From Acephala macrosclerotiorum (Eukaryota > Ascomycota > Leotiomycetes > Helotiales > Mollisiaceae), in assembly GCA_014904845.1 (NCBI GenBank), contig MU119225.1, positions 233,335 through 297,334 on the forward strand: DNA of 64,000 nucleotides. Direction: 5' to 3'. The position numbers and the translations under genes were made by a program. The notes beneath the pieces were generated by a model. That model was not told the origin of the DNA. It did no database searches and worked only from the letters and a program-made list of their open reading frames with translations. Shown here piece by piece: positions 1 through 14,038 of this stretch (positions are counted from its first letter, which is position 1; each line of letters opens with the position of its first letter).

Positions 1-3000
1 AAAATTAAAACGAGAAAATATTGATAAAAGTATAAATTATAATAAAAAAACGTTTTATATTTTCGTTGAAAAATAAAATCGAGAAAGTAAAAATCGTTTA
101 TTGAAAAGAAAATTTGATTGTTTATATCGATATAATTACAACGATATTTGTAATATATAAAATGTTTTATATTAATAATTTTTGAAAAATATTAAATTCG
201 ATTATTTTTTTTTTGTTTGTAGTATTATTTGAATTGTATTTAATGTAATTTATAATAGTTTATAAAATTTCGTATTATTTGTTGTTTTTTTTTTTAGTGT
301 GAAATTTATTTTATATAATTTCGTATAAAATTATATTTTTAATTTTGAGTATAAATGTATTATTATTATATTTATAAGTTTTTTTTATTAGTTTAATTTT
401 ATTGTATATATATTTTTTCGATATAAATATTAAAATTTTATTGGTTTTTTTAATAAAATTTTCGCGAAATTTTATTGAGAGTTTTTTGATATTAAAATAA
501 AAAGTTTTAATAAATAAAAAATCGAATTTAATAATAGTTTTAATCAAATTTTAATGATTGTATTTGTTTTTAATAATTAATATTAAATTATTAATATTTT
601 TATTAATTTTTTAAATAAGTAAAATTGTATAATAATATTTAAAATTAGTAATAATTAAAATAACGATTAAAATCAATATATAAAATTTTGTAAAAATTAT
701 ATAATTTTGAATAAAAATATAATTGTAAATAATATTTTTAAAAAATTTTATAAATTTTTTTTTTAATATAGAGTAAATTTATTGTAATATTTTTTTTAAT
801 TTTTTATTATTATATATTTAAAAAAGATTATAGTAAAAAACTTGAAAATATTATTGAAATTTATGAAATATTTGATTAAATATAAAAATAAATATATTTA
901 AATATATTTTTTTTTTTAAATTTTAATAAAAATTTAAGTTTTTAATTGTATTTTTATAAGTTTTATTAGAATATAAAAATTTAAAAGCGATATTTTCGAT
1001 TTTGAGAGTTTTTAGAAATTTTTGTTAAAAACGTTTAAAATTATAAAATTCGATGTTATAGAAAAGTAATACGATATTAATACGACGTTTAAAATTTTTG
1101 AGAGTGTAGTAATAGAAATTAAAACGACGAAAAATGATAATAAAAATTGTATTGAATAATATTGTTTTAAATTTAAAATTATTATTATTTATTATTATAA
1201 GTTTTTTGAAGTGCGTTTTATTGTATTAATCGTTTGTTTGTAGTATTAATAAATTTTATAAAATTTATAGTTTTGTTATAGTTTTTTTTATTGTTATTAT
1301 TATTATAATAAATATTATTTTTGTTTTAATTTTTATTGTTTTTGAAATTGTTAATATTGTAAAAAAATTTGAAATTTGATTTAATGTATTTTAAGTATTT
1401 GAAAATCGAAAAAAGAAATACGATTTTTATTTGATTATTGATTTATAAATAAGTAACGATTTAGTTTTTTTAATTTATATATATTAAATACATTTTAGAA
1501 AAATTATTATTAAATTCGTATATTTTAAAAGAAATTTTTAATATAATAATAAAAATAATAATAAAACGTTGTATTTTTTATTTTAATTAATAATTTTTAA
1601 AATATTGATATTTATTTGTAGTACTATAAATAGTATAAATATATTATTCGAATTTGTTTTAATATACGAGTTTTTTTATAGTTATTTAATTTTCGCGCGA
1701 TAATAGAAATTGTTTGTAAATTGTAAAAATATTATCGATTATAAATTATTGAATAATAAATTTTTTTTTAATTTAATTTTATAAAAGATTTTTAATTTTA
1801 TTAAAAATGAATTTATTTTTAAGTATATTTAATTAAATATTATTATTTTTAGATTATAGAATAATAATAAAAAAAAGAATTAAATTATTATTTTTTTTGA
1901 AATTAATAAAATTGTATATAAATAATTTAAAAATAATAAAAATAGTATTTTTTTCGAGTTTAAAAATTTTAAAATCGTTAAATATATACGATTTAATATT
2001 AAAATGTATAAAAATTTTATTTTTTGAATTGAAATAATTTTTAATTTTAAAATTAAATATTTAATAATCGAATTTAGTAAATAATAAAAACTTTTGAAAA
2101 TTGAAAATTGAAAATTTTAAAATTATTAATTTGAAAAAAGTTTAATATAATATGAAATATATAAAAAATTTCGTTTATTTTATTATATTGTTTTAAAAGT
2201 TTTATTTTCGCGAAGTTTTAAATATATTTAATTTCGAATATAAAATAAATTTGTAATTAAAAATGTTTAATTTCGTATATAAATTGTATTTTAATTGTAA
2301 AAAAAATGAAATTATTATTATTTTGTAGATTGATTTAATAAAAAAAAATAGATTTTATTATTGATTTTAAAATAAATAATTATATTGTGAAAATTTTTAA
2401 ATGTAAAAAAATAGATTTTAAGTGCATTAAATTTGATGTTTATAAATTCGTTAATAAATTCGTTAATAAATTTTGTAATTTTATTGAGTATTTATTGTTT
2501 TTGTATAGAAAAAATTTAAATATTTTTAGTTTTGTGTATTTATATAAATGTTTTTTGTTTATTAAATATATAGTTTTAATTTTTTGTAGTATTAAAAGTT
2601 TTTATAATAAATAATTTCGTAGAAATTGTATTTTATATAATTGGTTTAATTTTAATAATTTTTGAAAAATTGTATTTAATAAATGTAAAAATGAAAATTG
2701 TTGATTGAAAAGTAGATATAGTTTTAATTAAAGTAAAATGAGATTGAATAATTTCGAAAAATGAAATAAAACGAGTTTTAATGAAAAAGTATATTGAAAT
2801 TGTAAAACGAGATTGAATAATTGTAATAGTGTAAAAAAAATCGAGAATAATGCGTAAATTAATAATAGTAATTTCGATTTTAATAAATTAGAGAATTTGA
2901 GTATAAAAAGCGTTTAAAATAACGAGTTTATTGTGCGTATTATAGTAGATTGTAAAGATTGCGATTTTGATTGTAGTAAAATCGTTATAAGTAAAAGTTT

Positions 3001-6000
3001 TTATTTTAAAAAAAAATAGTAATTTTAAAATTGTTAATTTTAATTATTTTATTAAAAATTAAAAATATTTTATTAATAGTTTTAAAATATTTATAAATTT
3101 GTATTTTGAAATTTTAATTATTTATTTAATGTATATAATTATAAATTGTAAAAAAAGTAAATTAAAAAAATTGTTTAAAAATTTGTATATAAAAAAAATT
3201 TCGTATTTGTAAAAATTTTATTTATTGTATATAATTTCGATTAAAAAATTTTTTAGTATAAAAGTAATAATATATCGTTATATTTAATAAAGTATGTAAT
3301 CGAATAAAAACGAATTGTAAATAAGTAAACATATATATATTTGAATATAAATCGCGAAATTTGTAAATTTTTTTTGAAATTCGATATTAAATCGTTTTAG
3401 AGTACGATTATTTGTATTTTAATATTATTGCGAACGAGAAATTATTTTTTTAGAGATAGTTTATTATGTGATAATATGTGTAAAAAATTTAATAATAATA
3501 TAAATGTTATTTGATTTTGAATTTTTTGATTATTAATAAAATCGTTTTTTTTTAAGTTTTTTATTGATTTTTAAGTAATATTATAATAATTTTATTATTT
3601 GATTTAATAAAAAAAAAATTTTTATTTTGTTTTATTAATAGAATATATTTTTTTAATTAGAATTTTTTTGATAATATAATTTTTTTTGTTATTGATTATA
3701 ATTGATTTTAATTTCAATTTAAAATATTTGTAAAAAATTTTGAGTATTAATTCGAAATATTTGATTGAAATAATAAAGTAAATATCGATAAATTACAAGA
3801 AAAATTTAAGTTTATAAAAGAAATTGTTTTTAAATAAATCTCTTTTTTTGCGTTTGATTTTAAATGATTTAAATTTATTAAAAAAAAAAATAATATAATT
3901 TTGAAAATAGTATTTTTTTTTATATTTTTTATTAATTGTAAAATATATATAATTATTGAAATTTAAAAAAGTATAATATTAATTGTAATATATTTTTATT
4001 TTTGTTTGTATAAATTTTATAGTATTTATAGTTTTTTTGTATAAATTTTTTTAATATTCGATATAATTTGAATCGATTATAAAATTAAAAAAAGTAGTTT
4101 TAATAATTTATAGAGAATAAATTCAATAAATACGTTTATAAAAGTATTTATATAAAATTGAATATATAGTAGTAATTTTTTTTAATCGAATTAATTATAT
4201 TTGTTTTTTAAAGTATAATAAAAAGTATATATAAAAGTTTAAATTGTTTGTTTTATTTGATTGTTTATAGAAAAATAATATGCGATTGTAAAAATTAATT
4301 TGATTCGTATTAGAATAAAAAGTTTAATTTAAAAATTAAATGTAAATTTGAAATTACAATTTGAAATAAAAATATTAAAAAAGTTTTAATTATTTTAAAT
4401 ATTTTCGAAATATATAATCGTTTAATTTTTTATAGTTTAAAATTTTTTTTAATTAAATATTAAATGTATTTAATAGTTTTATAAATGAAAATAAAAATTA
4501 TATTATTATTTTTTTTTGAAATTAATAGATTTTTTATGAAATTTATATAAATTATTAAAAGAAATTTTGTAAAATATTTGATTAATTATAAAACTTTTTA
4601 TAGTAAAATGCGTTTTAATTTAATTTTGAAATAAATAAAGTAATTTGAAGTGTATTTTAAAAGTTTTTATTTTATTTTAAAAAAAAAGACGTATTTTTAT
4701 AGAATATAATAAATTTTATTAGTATTAATATAAATTATATTATTGTGTATTATTTTGAAAAGTTAAAAAAAATATTTTTAAGAAATATAAAATTTTTTGC
4801 GATTTTCGTTTTAAAAAAAAAGTAATTTGAATTTTATATTATAATAAAAATAGTATAAAATTATAAGAAAATTGTTTAAATTATTTTTTGTACGTTTATA
4901 GATTTTTATTAATTTTTTATAAATTTTAAAAAAAAATAGATTTAAAAAAAAGTTTTTAATAATAAATTTAAAAAAGTTCGAATGAATATATAAAATTAAA
5001 ATTGAAACGTAATAATTATTAAATAATTAAATTTAATATATTGTAAAAAATTTTAATGAAATGTTTTCGATTTTAAATAGAAAAATTAATAAAATTGTTA
5101 TAATTGTTTGAAAAATTGATAAAATATTTTTGAGATTTAATAAAAAAAGTAAAAATTTTTTTAAATTAATAAAAATTTTTTAAAATAAAAAGTTTAATTT
5201 ATTAAAATTTATTAAAAGTTTAAATATTAAAAATTTTGAAATCGATTATATTATAACGATTTTCGAACGAGTTTATATTAAGTAAATATTAATGTATTGT
5301 ACGCGAATTAATTTTTTATATAATTAATTATAAGTTTAAATGTATTGAATTTGAATGAAATTTTGTTTAAAGATTAGAAAACGCTAAAAAGAAAATATAA
5401 TAATTTGAAATTTAAAGAAAATGTTTTTGATTATTCGTAATAATATATTAGTATTAATATGTAATTTTTTTGATTAATAAATAATTTATATACGATTTTA
5501 GTATTTAAAGAAAAATAATTATTAATTTGCGAGTTTATTTGAGTATTTTAAAAAAATAAAATTGTTATTTTTAAATGTATTAATAATCGTACTATAATCG
5601 ATATAAATAATTATATTATTATTATTTAAAAAATGTAATAATTTTTAAAAAATTTAAATTAATATATTTGTTTTTAATTTCGTAGATTAATAATTTTATT
5701 TAATAAAATTCAAATTTTTCTCGAAAAATAAAATTAAGTATTTAATTTTGTTTTTATTTATTTGATATAATACGATATCAAATTTTATTTTTTTATTATT
5801 ATTTATATATAAAATAAAAAGTTTTTTAAAATTAAAAAAAATTAATTAAAAGTATTTATATAAGCGATTTTATAGTGTTTTTTATATATATTTAATATTA
5901 TTTAATAATAAATTTTTAAATTTGTTTACGAATTCGATTAAATACTTTTTAGTATAACGATTTTGATTTGATTTTTAAATAAAAAATTTTTTAAAATCGC

Positions 6001-9000
6001 GTATTTTTAAAATTTAAAACGATTTAAAAACTATAGTAAAATGTAAAACGAATTTTCGATAATAATTAAAAAAATCGAATTCGTATTCAAATTATTTTAA
6101 AGTAATAAAAAATTATAAAATTTTGATTATTTTGATTTTTTTTTTTATTATATTTGATTTAAAACGATTAATTTAATAATTCAATATTTTTAAAAAAAAT
6201 AATAATATTATTAATATAAATAAATACAAATTTTCAAAAATATTTATTAAAAATTTATTTTATTCGATATTAAAAAAAAATTGAAAAAATAATTAGATTT
6301 ATAATATTAATTATAAATTGTTTATATTTATAATAAAAAATTACAAAAACAATTTTTTAGCGATTTTTAAAACGAATTTTTTATTGAAAAAAACTTTTAA
6401 TTATATTAAAATAAAAAAAAACAATCGAATTTTTTATCGTTTTAAAAATATTATTTTATTTTAATAAAAAATAAATATTTAAAAATATTTTAATATTTAC
6501 ACATTTAAAATCAATAATCAATTTAAATTTATTATTTTATTAAATTAAAAAAATAAAAAAAATAATTAATAAAAATTTTTTTAGAAAAACTTTTTTAATA
6601 ATATTAATTTTATTAAAAAAATCGAAAATTTTATTCGTTTTAATACGATTTTTTTTTAATATTTTAAAAAAAATTTATTTCAAATTATTAAAATTAATAT
6701 TTTTTTTGAAAAAAATAAATATTTTTATTTTATTATTAAAATTATTTAAATTAAATTTAAAAAAATATATATTTTTTTTGAAAATTTAAATAATACGAAT
6801 ATAATATTTATTATTTTAAATTGTAAATATATTTATTTGAAAAAAATTTAATAAAATTTTTTTAAATAAAATAATAAAATAAAAATATTTATTTAATTTT
6901 TTTTTTTTGTATTTTTAATTATTAAAAATAAATTTTAAAATATTTTAATAAATTCAAAATAAATATTAATATTATTAATATTATTAAAAATTTTATTAAA
7001 ACGATTTAATATATTTAGAATTTGTTTTATTTGAAATTTAATAAATAATTATTTGAAATTAATATAAAAAAATAATTTTAATTATTAAATTTTTAAAAAT
7101 ATTACGTATAATATTAATTTGCGAAAAAGCGTTAATAAAATAATTTGAAATACAAATTAAAAATTATTTATATTATATTTTTATATTAATTTTTTAATTT
7201 AAATTAATAATTATTGTTTTAATAATATAAATTTAAATATAAATTTTTTTTTTTTTTTATTAAAATAAAAATTCGAATTTTTTTTTTTTAATATTTTAAT
7301 CGATTGAAATTAATAATACGTTTCGTTTATATAATATTTAAATAATTGTTTTTAAATATAGTATTTAATAAAAGAATATTATAATTGAAAGATTTTATAA
7401 TATAAAATTCGTTGTTTATTATTAAAAATCGAATAAATAAATAAATAAAATTATTTATTTGTAATTTGAAATTTATATTAAAAAAATTGATAATTTTAAA
7501 GTTTTTATGTAATACAATATTAAAATAGAAAATATAAAGTGTATTTTTAATTATAAGTAAAATATCGATATTAATATTTGAGTATTTTTTGAAAAAAAAA
7601 AAATTTTCGTTATATAATATAATTTTCGCGTTTATATAATAAGTGTATATTTTATTATTTATATAGTATACGTTTTATTTATTTTTAATTACAAAATTTT
7701 TTTTTTTTTTTAAATCGATTAAAAAAGTAATTAATAAATGTAAATTGTAATTATAATAAAAAATAATTATTATTAATAATTTGAATAATAATCGATTTTT
7801 TGTTAGTATTTTTAATTATTAATAAAAATAAATATTGTATTAAAAAAAATTTATTAATATTATTTGCGTTATAAAGATAATTAAACAAATTTTTATTTAG
7901 TATATTGAGTAAATTAATAATAAATGTAAAAATCGAAAACGAAAAAATAAAAAATTGAGTTTTTTTTATTATTTTGTAATTTTTAATTATTTTTAGATTT
8001 TTAGTAGTATTAATTAATAATATTAATTTTAAATCGTTTTATTGTATTATTATAATAATAAAATAAGTAATATAAAAAATGTTTGAAATAATAGTAATAA
8101 AAGTTTTATTAAAATATTTTAATAATAAATTATTATTTTCGAGTAATTATTTAATTTGTTTTTCGAATTAAAATTCGATATAAAAATCGTAAAAATTATA
8201 TTTTTTGTTTAGTGTAAATTGTAAGAATTTTATTGAATTAAATAAATTTGTTAATATATTTAATAAAACGATTTATTAATTGAAATTAAATTGTGCGAGT
8301 ATATATTGTTTTTTGAAAATTTATTATTCGTATAATAAATTAAAACGATTAATTTTAAAGTATTAATAAGAATTAGTAAAATAGATAAAGAAAATCGAAT
8401 AATTTTTTTATTTTTGTTATTATTTTTAGAATTATATAAATATTGAAAATCGATATAATTTGAATCGTAATAAATAATATAAAAATAATAAAATTTGAAA
8501 AATGTAATTAAAATTATTATAGTAAGAATTTGAATTGAAAATTAAACGTTTAAAAAATATTTAATAATTTTTCGCGAAATATAGTATAGAGATTTAAAAA
8601 AAATAAAGATTTTTAAAGTTTCGAAAATTAGAAATTTAAAAGTTGAGTTTTATTGAAATTACTAGTAGTAAGTTTTTTTATTACGATTGATTTAAATTTC
8701 GTGTTTATAATTTTTTTCGTAGTAAATAAATATTTGAAAATATGTATTGTATTAATTTTGAGTAATAAATTTCGTAGAATAAATTTTAATTATAAATTAG
8801 TTTAATGTATTGTATTTGTTTAAAATAATAATTAATTTAAAAATAGAATTTAAATTTCTGTAAAATCGTCGAATAATAAGATTTTTTTTTTTTTTTTTCA
8901 ATTTTTACGTATAAAATTTGTTTTGTAATTAAATATTTTCGAATTGTAAATTTGGATTTATTATTGAAAGTGTGTTTTATAGTATTTGTTTTTTGTAGAA

Positions 9001-10560
9001 TTGTAAATAGATTATTGTGAAAATGTATTATTAATTTAATAATTTAAAAATTAAAATTTTAATTTATAATTATACGAATTTTAAAAAAAATATTATTGAA
9101 TTAAATGTAAATTTTATTTTTTATAATAGTAAATAAAATTAATAAAACGAATTTTTTGTTGTAAATTTGAAATATATAATTAAAACGATTAATATAAATT
9201 TTTTTTTTTTTAATATTATTGTATTTAATATTTTAAGATTTTAATTTAATGGTTTAAAAAATGTAAATTTTGAATTATTTTTCGATTTTTTGTTGTTTAT
9301 TTATTTTTGTTTCTAAATAATATAAATAAATTTTTTTTTGTTTATTTTAAAATAATAAATTACGTTTAAAGTATTTAAAGAATTAACGATTATTTTTTTG
9401 TTGTTTTATTAGTAGTATATATTATTAATTTAAATTCTTTTAAAAACGATTTAAAAATTGTATAAAAATTTTAATTTTGTAAATAGAATATATTGAGAAA
9501 AAAGTATTAATAATTGTTTTTATTTTGTATAAAATTCGAGTTTTAAATTCGATAATTTGTAGAGCGATATTAATTATATTTTTATTGTTTTTTAATAAGA
9601 TATTTTTTATATTTTAGTGTAAATTATTTTTGTATATTTTTTTTTATATAATTTTAATGAGAATTGTATTTTTCGTTTATTGTTTTATTGTGTACGATTA
9701 TATTTCGAGTAGATTAAAAGTAATTATTTTGAGTATTGAAATTTGAATTTTTTCGTTGTTTAAAAAGTTTGATAAATAAATTGTTTATTTATAAGAAGTA
9801 GTTTTTGAAAAATTTAATAATTTAATAGTATTTTGAAATTATTAAAAGTTTTATAAAGATTCGCGTTTAAAAAAATCGAAGATTTGAGAGTAATTAAAGA
9901 GAGATAATAATTGAAATAAGTTTTTAGAGTATTTTGAATATTCGAGTAAATTGTTAATAAAATCGAAGATTAGAGATTGTAAAATTTATTTTAATAAAAA
10001 GTTTTGTATTGTTTGTATAAGTGTAATTTTCGAATTGAATAGTGTATTTAATTTTGTTGAATTTAGTATAAAGAATTTTTGAATAAAATTTATTTTAAAT
10101 GATTCGTTTTTTTGTTTTTGTAGTATTGATAGAGTATTTGAATTAAATCGATAGAATAGAAGTGTATAAAAATTCGAAATTGAAAAAGTTTAAAATCGAA
10201 AAAGAAAAAGTATTGTTTAATGTGAATTTGATAGAAATCGTTTGTTCGATTTTCTTAATCGATTTTTATTAGAGTTTTTACGTTTGATCAATTTATTGAA
10301 ATTATTTGTTTGTATTTATTAGTAATAGAAGACGATTATAAAATAATAAAATTACGTTTACAATTATTGTAATTCGAAGTAATGTAGTAAATAGATCGTT
10401 CGTAGAAATTTAGAAATCGATACGAAATTGTACAAATAGTTACATACGATCGAATTCAGCGATTTTCAGGAAATTCGATTGAAATGTAAACGTATTATTA
10501 TATAATAGTTTTTATTGTAAGATGTATTACGGTTTTAGCGTAGTAAGTTTTGTTTGAAAA
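1..10560. repeat. AT-rich RIP-type block
   Basis: No gene is supportable here. Over 1-300 there are 10 C residues, 9 of them in CpG, but 24 G residues outside CpG, so C has been lost from the + strand in every context except CpG. The same polarity holds to roughly 5.9 kb. Around 6.1-7.3 kb both strands are depleted (6481-6540 has four C and no G), and from about 7.3 kb the C-poor pattern returns and fades out by 10.5 kb. The few open frames are low-complexity and AT-driven. This is what heavily RIP-mutated transposon DNA looks like in ascomycetes; I cannot name the original element. The edges are gradual, so the end is approximate. Confidence 0.85.
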
Positions 10561-11004
10561 GTCTGTGTGTATTAGTGCGTTTGAAGAGAGAAGGTCTCAA
10601 GAGAGAGAAACTATCTAAAGTAGAATACTAAGTTAAACTAGTGCTGGTCCACGTGACCACCCCAACAGGACCTCACTCCCGTTCTCAAACCTTCCTTCAA
10701 CTCAACAAGATTCAAGCATCAACCTACCCCGCCAAACCTTCAAACAGGATAGACTCCCGATCGACAGGCTTTTCCGTCAATCCTGTGATGTGCATTTAAG
10801 CCTCAGGGGTAAGAGTCCGCGCACAAGCTTGTTTTGGCTAGTGGTGTCGGTTACTGGGAATAACTGCATGACGATGTCTTTGCTAACAGCTTAGCAATAA
10901 CTTCCAACAATCGTTTTCTCGTTTTTGTTGGACAGTTAGACGATGGCGAGGATTCGAGTGGAACCGGCTATAGCCTGCCCAGTGGACGCTGCAATTCTCC
11001 TTTT
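10561..11004. other. gene-free transition DNA
   Basis: Base composition returns to normal between about 10.5 and 10.6 kb. No coding frame with recognisable content is seen. It could include the unmutated end of the element that makes up the AT-rich block, but no terminal repeat was found to prove that. Confidence 0.5.
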
Positions 11005-11259
11005 TACTTCGTCCCAGGCATAATAGTTACGCCAAGATTGACCAGGGCATATCGCTGAGTACGCATTGGAGAAAGTCCTTGTCTGTGGGCCTTTTAGCGT
11101 AATTACTCACACTTTTGTTGCATTTCTACCTCTCGCACAAAAAATGCCACCCTTGTGTTGTGGTCTCTTAAGATGCAATTAACCAATCAAACCTGGAATT
11201 ATCCCTTGTCTAACCCCTGTTTTTGGTCTTGGCGTAACTATTATGCCTGGGACGAAGTA
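11005..11259. mobile_element. MITE-like element with 31-33 bp TIRs
   Basis: 11005-11037 is repeated as a perfect inverted copy at 11227-11259. The arms begin TACTTCGTCCCAGGC and end with its reverse complement, so TA is both the outermost dinucleotide and a plausible target duplication, with a 31-bp TIR starting CTTCG. The 189-bp interior has no coding capacity. Size, TIR and TA flanks fit a non-autonomous Tc1/mariner or pogo-type element; the superfamily assignment is inference. It lies about 250 bp upstream of the monooxygenase start and is not RIP-mutated. Confidence 0.8.
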
Positions 11260-11511
11260 GGACTCCAGAAGTTCCCGGTACCCCTTTGATCTGTCAGCGC
11301 TAGCATGCGTACTCCAATATATGGGGGAGTTTTGCTCCTACATAACTGGTTGAGAATGCGAGCTTATTCGGCCTTGCCGTTCGACACAAAAGCTATAACA
11401 ACGTCAATGATCAGACTCTAGAAACATCGCACTCTCTCCAAGGCATTCGCCATACCCGACAATCTCACCTACTTTGAAATTCTAGTATCCTTACAGAACA
11501 AACTCGCAATT

Positions 11512-13566
11512 ATGGATGCGGCCACCACGATGCCATCCGACCAGGCCTATCAAGACGAGGGCATCGACGGAGTTGATGCTCTACAAGTCGAGAAGCGGTA
11601 CGGCGAAGAACGCGCGAAGAGACTCCGTCCTGAGGCCAACGAGCAATATGTCGACATCTCACTCTCCGACAAGTTCCGGCATTTTCAAGAGGATCCATGG
11701 GCTGACAAAACTGTCGTCAAGGACGTCAAGACAATGTTCCCTGATAATCGCTGCGAGGTGCTTATCTTGGGTGGCGGCTGGGGTGGATTGTTGTACGCTG
11801 TGCGTATGATTGATGCGGGTGTCCGTCCTGAAGATCTTCGCATCGTTGACACGGCTGGGGGTTTCGGCGGTACTTGGTACTGGAATCGGTACCCTGGGCT
11901 TATGTGCGATATCGAAAGTTATTGTTACCTGCCGCTACTGGAGGAGACAGGTTACATGCCAAAACACCGCTATGCTTACGGAGAAGAGATCCGCAACTAT
12001 GCTAATCTCGTCGCTGAGAAGTGGAATGTTACTGGGAGTGCTATCTTTCAGACCAAAGCTGAGAAACTGGTGTGGGATGAAGCGACTAAGGGATGGCAGG
12101 TTGAGCTCGTACAGACGAGAAAAGGGGAGCCGCCACAGACGCTGAATATCCGCTCCCAGTTCGTGGCGATGGTGAACGGAGTGCTCAATTACCCTAAGCT
12201 GCTGAAGCTCCCAGGGGTTCTTGACTACCAAGGCGAGATCTTCCACTCGTCGCGCTGGGATTATTCGATCACAGGAGGGTCGCAAGAAGATCCATCCCTC
12301 GTCAAGCTGAAGGACAAGCGAGTAGCCATCATCGGCACAGGGGCGTCAGCTGTCCAGATCGTCCCGCATCTCGCAAGATGGTCCGAGCATCTATATGTCG
12401 TCCAGCGCACACCGTCGGCGGTGGATCGTCGCGGCCAGAGGGAGACTGATCCCGAGTGGTTTCAGAAAGAGGTGGCGACATCCGCGGGGTGGCAACGCGA
12501 GCGCTTGAAGAACTTCCATAAGCACTTCACCACTGAAGATCAGCCTGCAATCAACTTGGTAGACGATGAGTGGACCCGAGCTGTTGCGCTGGTGGCTCTG
12601 ACTGGTAATATCAATGGCCCCAAGTCGATAGAGGAGCTCGCAGCATATATGAAATTGCTCCACACCATCGACCTCCCGCGACACAGCAAGATCCACGCCC
12701 TTGCGGATGGTGTTGTCAATGATCCCAGCGTTGCGAAGAAGCTTCAGGCGTGGTAAGTGAAGATCAGGTCCCACCTAGCTCCTTTGACATACCCGTTCGG
12801 CATTTACAAAGCATGTTCCACTGTCTTCAAACGTGCCACAATAAGCAAGTACTTAATGTCTATTTCTAGGTATCCTTCATGGTGCAAAAGACCATGCTTC
12901 CACGACGACTACTTGCCGACATTCAATAGCTCCAACGTAACGCTTGTCGACACAGACGGCAAAGGTCTCGACGGCATCACCTCAGACTCTATCGTCGCAG
13001 GCACCGAATCCTACCCCGTCGACCTCATCATCTTCGCCACAGGCTTTCGCGCACCATTCAGTGGTACGCCAGCAGAGAGAGCCAACTTGACCATCACAGG
13101 TCGCAACGGCGTTTCGATGAGCCAAGAATGGGCAAACAACGGCCCAGCTACCCTCCATGGTGTTCTCGATCACCAATTTCCGAACCTCTTCCTCTCCGGG
13201 CCATGGCAAGCTTCCACAAGCCCGAGTTTCTTGTTCGGTGTTGATTCCTTGGCGAAGCACGCGGCGTACATTCTTGCCGAAGCGAAGAAGAGGGCTGAAG
13301 GGAAACCTTTCGAAGTGGCCTCGACGGCTACCGCAGTGGAAGACTGGGCGTTGCAGATTCAGATGCGATCGCTACCGATGGGTGCTATGATGGGTTGCAC
13401 GCCGAGCTATTTCAATCTTGAGGGTGCACTTGACCGCATACCACCCGAGCAGCAGATGAAGAGGTCGCGCTCTGGGATTTGGGGTCATGGTATTGAGGAC
13501 TTTCTTAGACATGTGGAAGCGTGGCGTGCTGAGGGTAATATGCAGGGTATCGAAGTACGAACGTAG
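11512..13566 (+). CDS. Baeyer-Villiger-type FAD monooxygenase
   Basis: Two exons, 11512-12752 and 12870-13566, encode 645 aa. The 117-nt intron (GTAAGT...TTCTAG) is fixed by the conserved WYPSWCKRP block spanning the junction. Visible motifs: FAD Rossmann GGGWGG at residues 87-92, the GGTWYWNRYPG signature after it, the BVMO fingerprint as YQGEIFHSSRWD (usual leading F replaced by Y, G/H/W kept), and the NADPH-site GTGASA. Family enzymes insert oxygen next to a ketone carbonyl using NADPH and O2; the substrate cannot be read here. Length is normal for fungal members. No signal peptide is seen, so probably cytosolic. A MITE-like element lies in the upstream region. No break was found. The ATG at 11512 is the first in frame. 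Confidence 0.9.
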
Positions 13567-14038
13567 AGTTGATTTTGGCTTGGGGAATGAGTTTTTAACG
13601 ATAGAAAAGGTAGTTATCGAAAGGGCAATACCATAGCATGACTTACACAGCTTTTTGCTTCGAGTATACCATTCCTCTTAATTCTACGCGAGAGGAATAG
13701 CTTTTGATCTTCGACGTTCATTTCAATTGAATTTCGGTTTCCAAGAACATAGATCATGGATATTTTCTCTGCTGGCTACCTTTTGGCCAATTGCAGCGTC
13801 TTGAAAGTGCTGCACGATCTTGACCTCTTGCGTTCGCATTCGCCATCGTATTCCTCCAGCGTTGCTGTAAGTTTACAGTAACCCAGGTGTTGAAACCCCA
13901 TTGGCAATATATATGCTTCTGAGAGGCACAGAAATAAGATTAGTACGTACATAAGACTTTACCCTCTGCCTACGCTTTCAAGTCGACCTTCACGTCCCTC
14001 TCATCACAGCTGCACTATTCGTGCTTCTCTGTCTTCAA
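13567..14038. other. intergenic, nothing recognised
   Basis: 472 bases between the monooxygenase stop and the SMP-30-like ATG. No coding frame, RNA gene or repeat was recognised. Confidence 0.5.

Noticed and set aside
311..2614. Short open frames in the AT-rich block as genes
   Set aside because: Composed almost only of Lys, Asn, Ile, Phe, Tyr and Leu codons, as expected from AT-rich DNA; no motif or start context.
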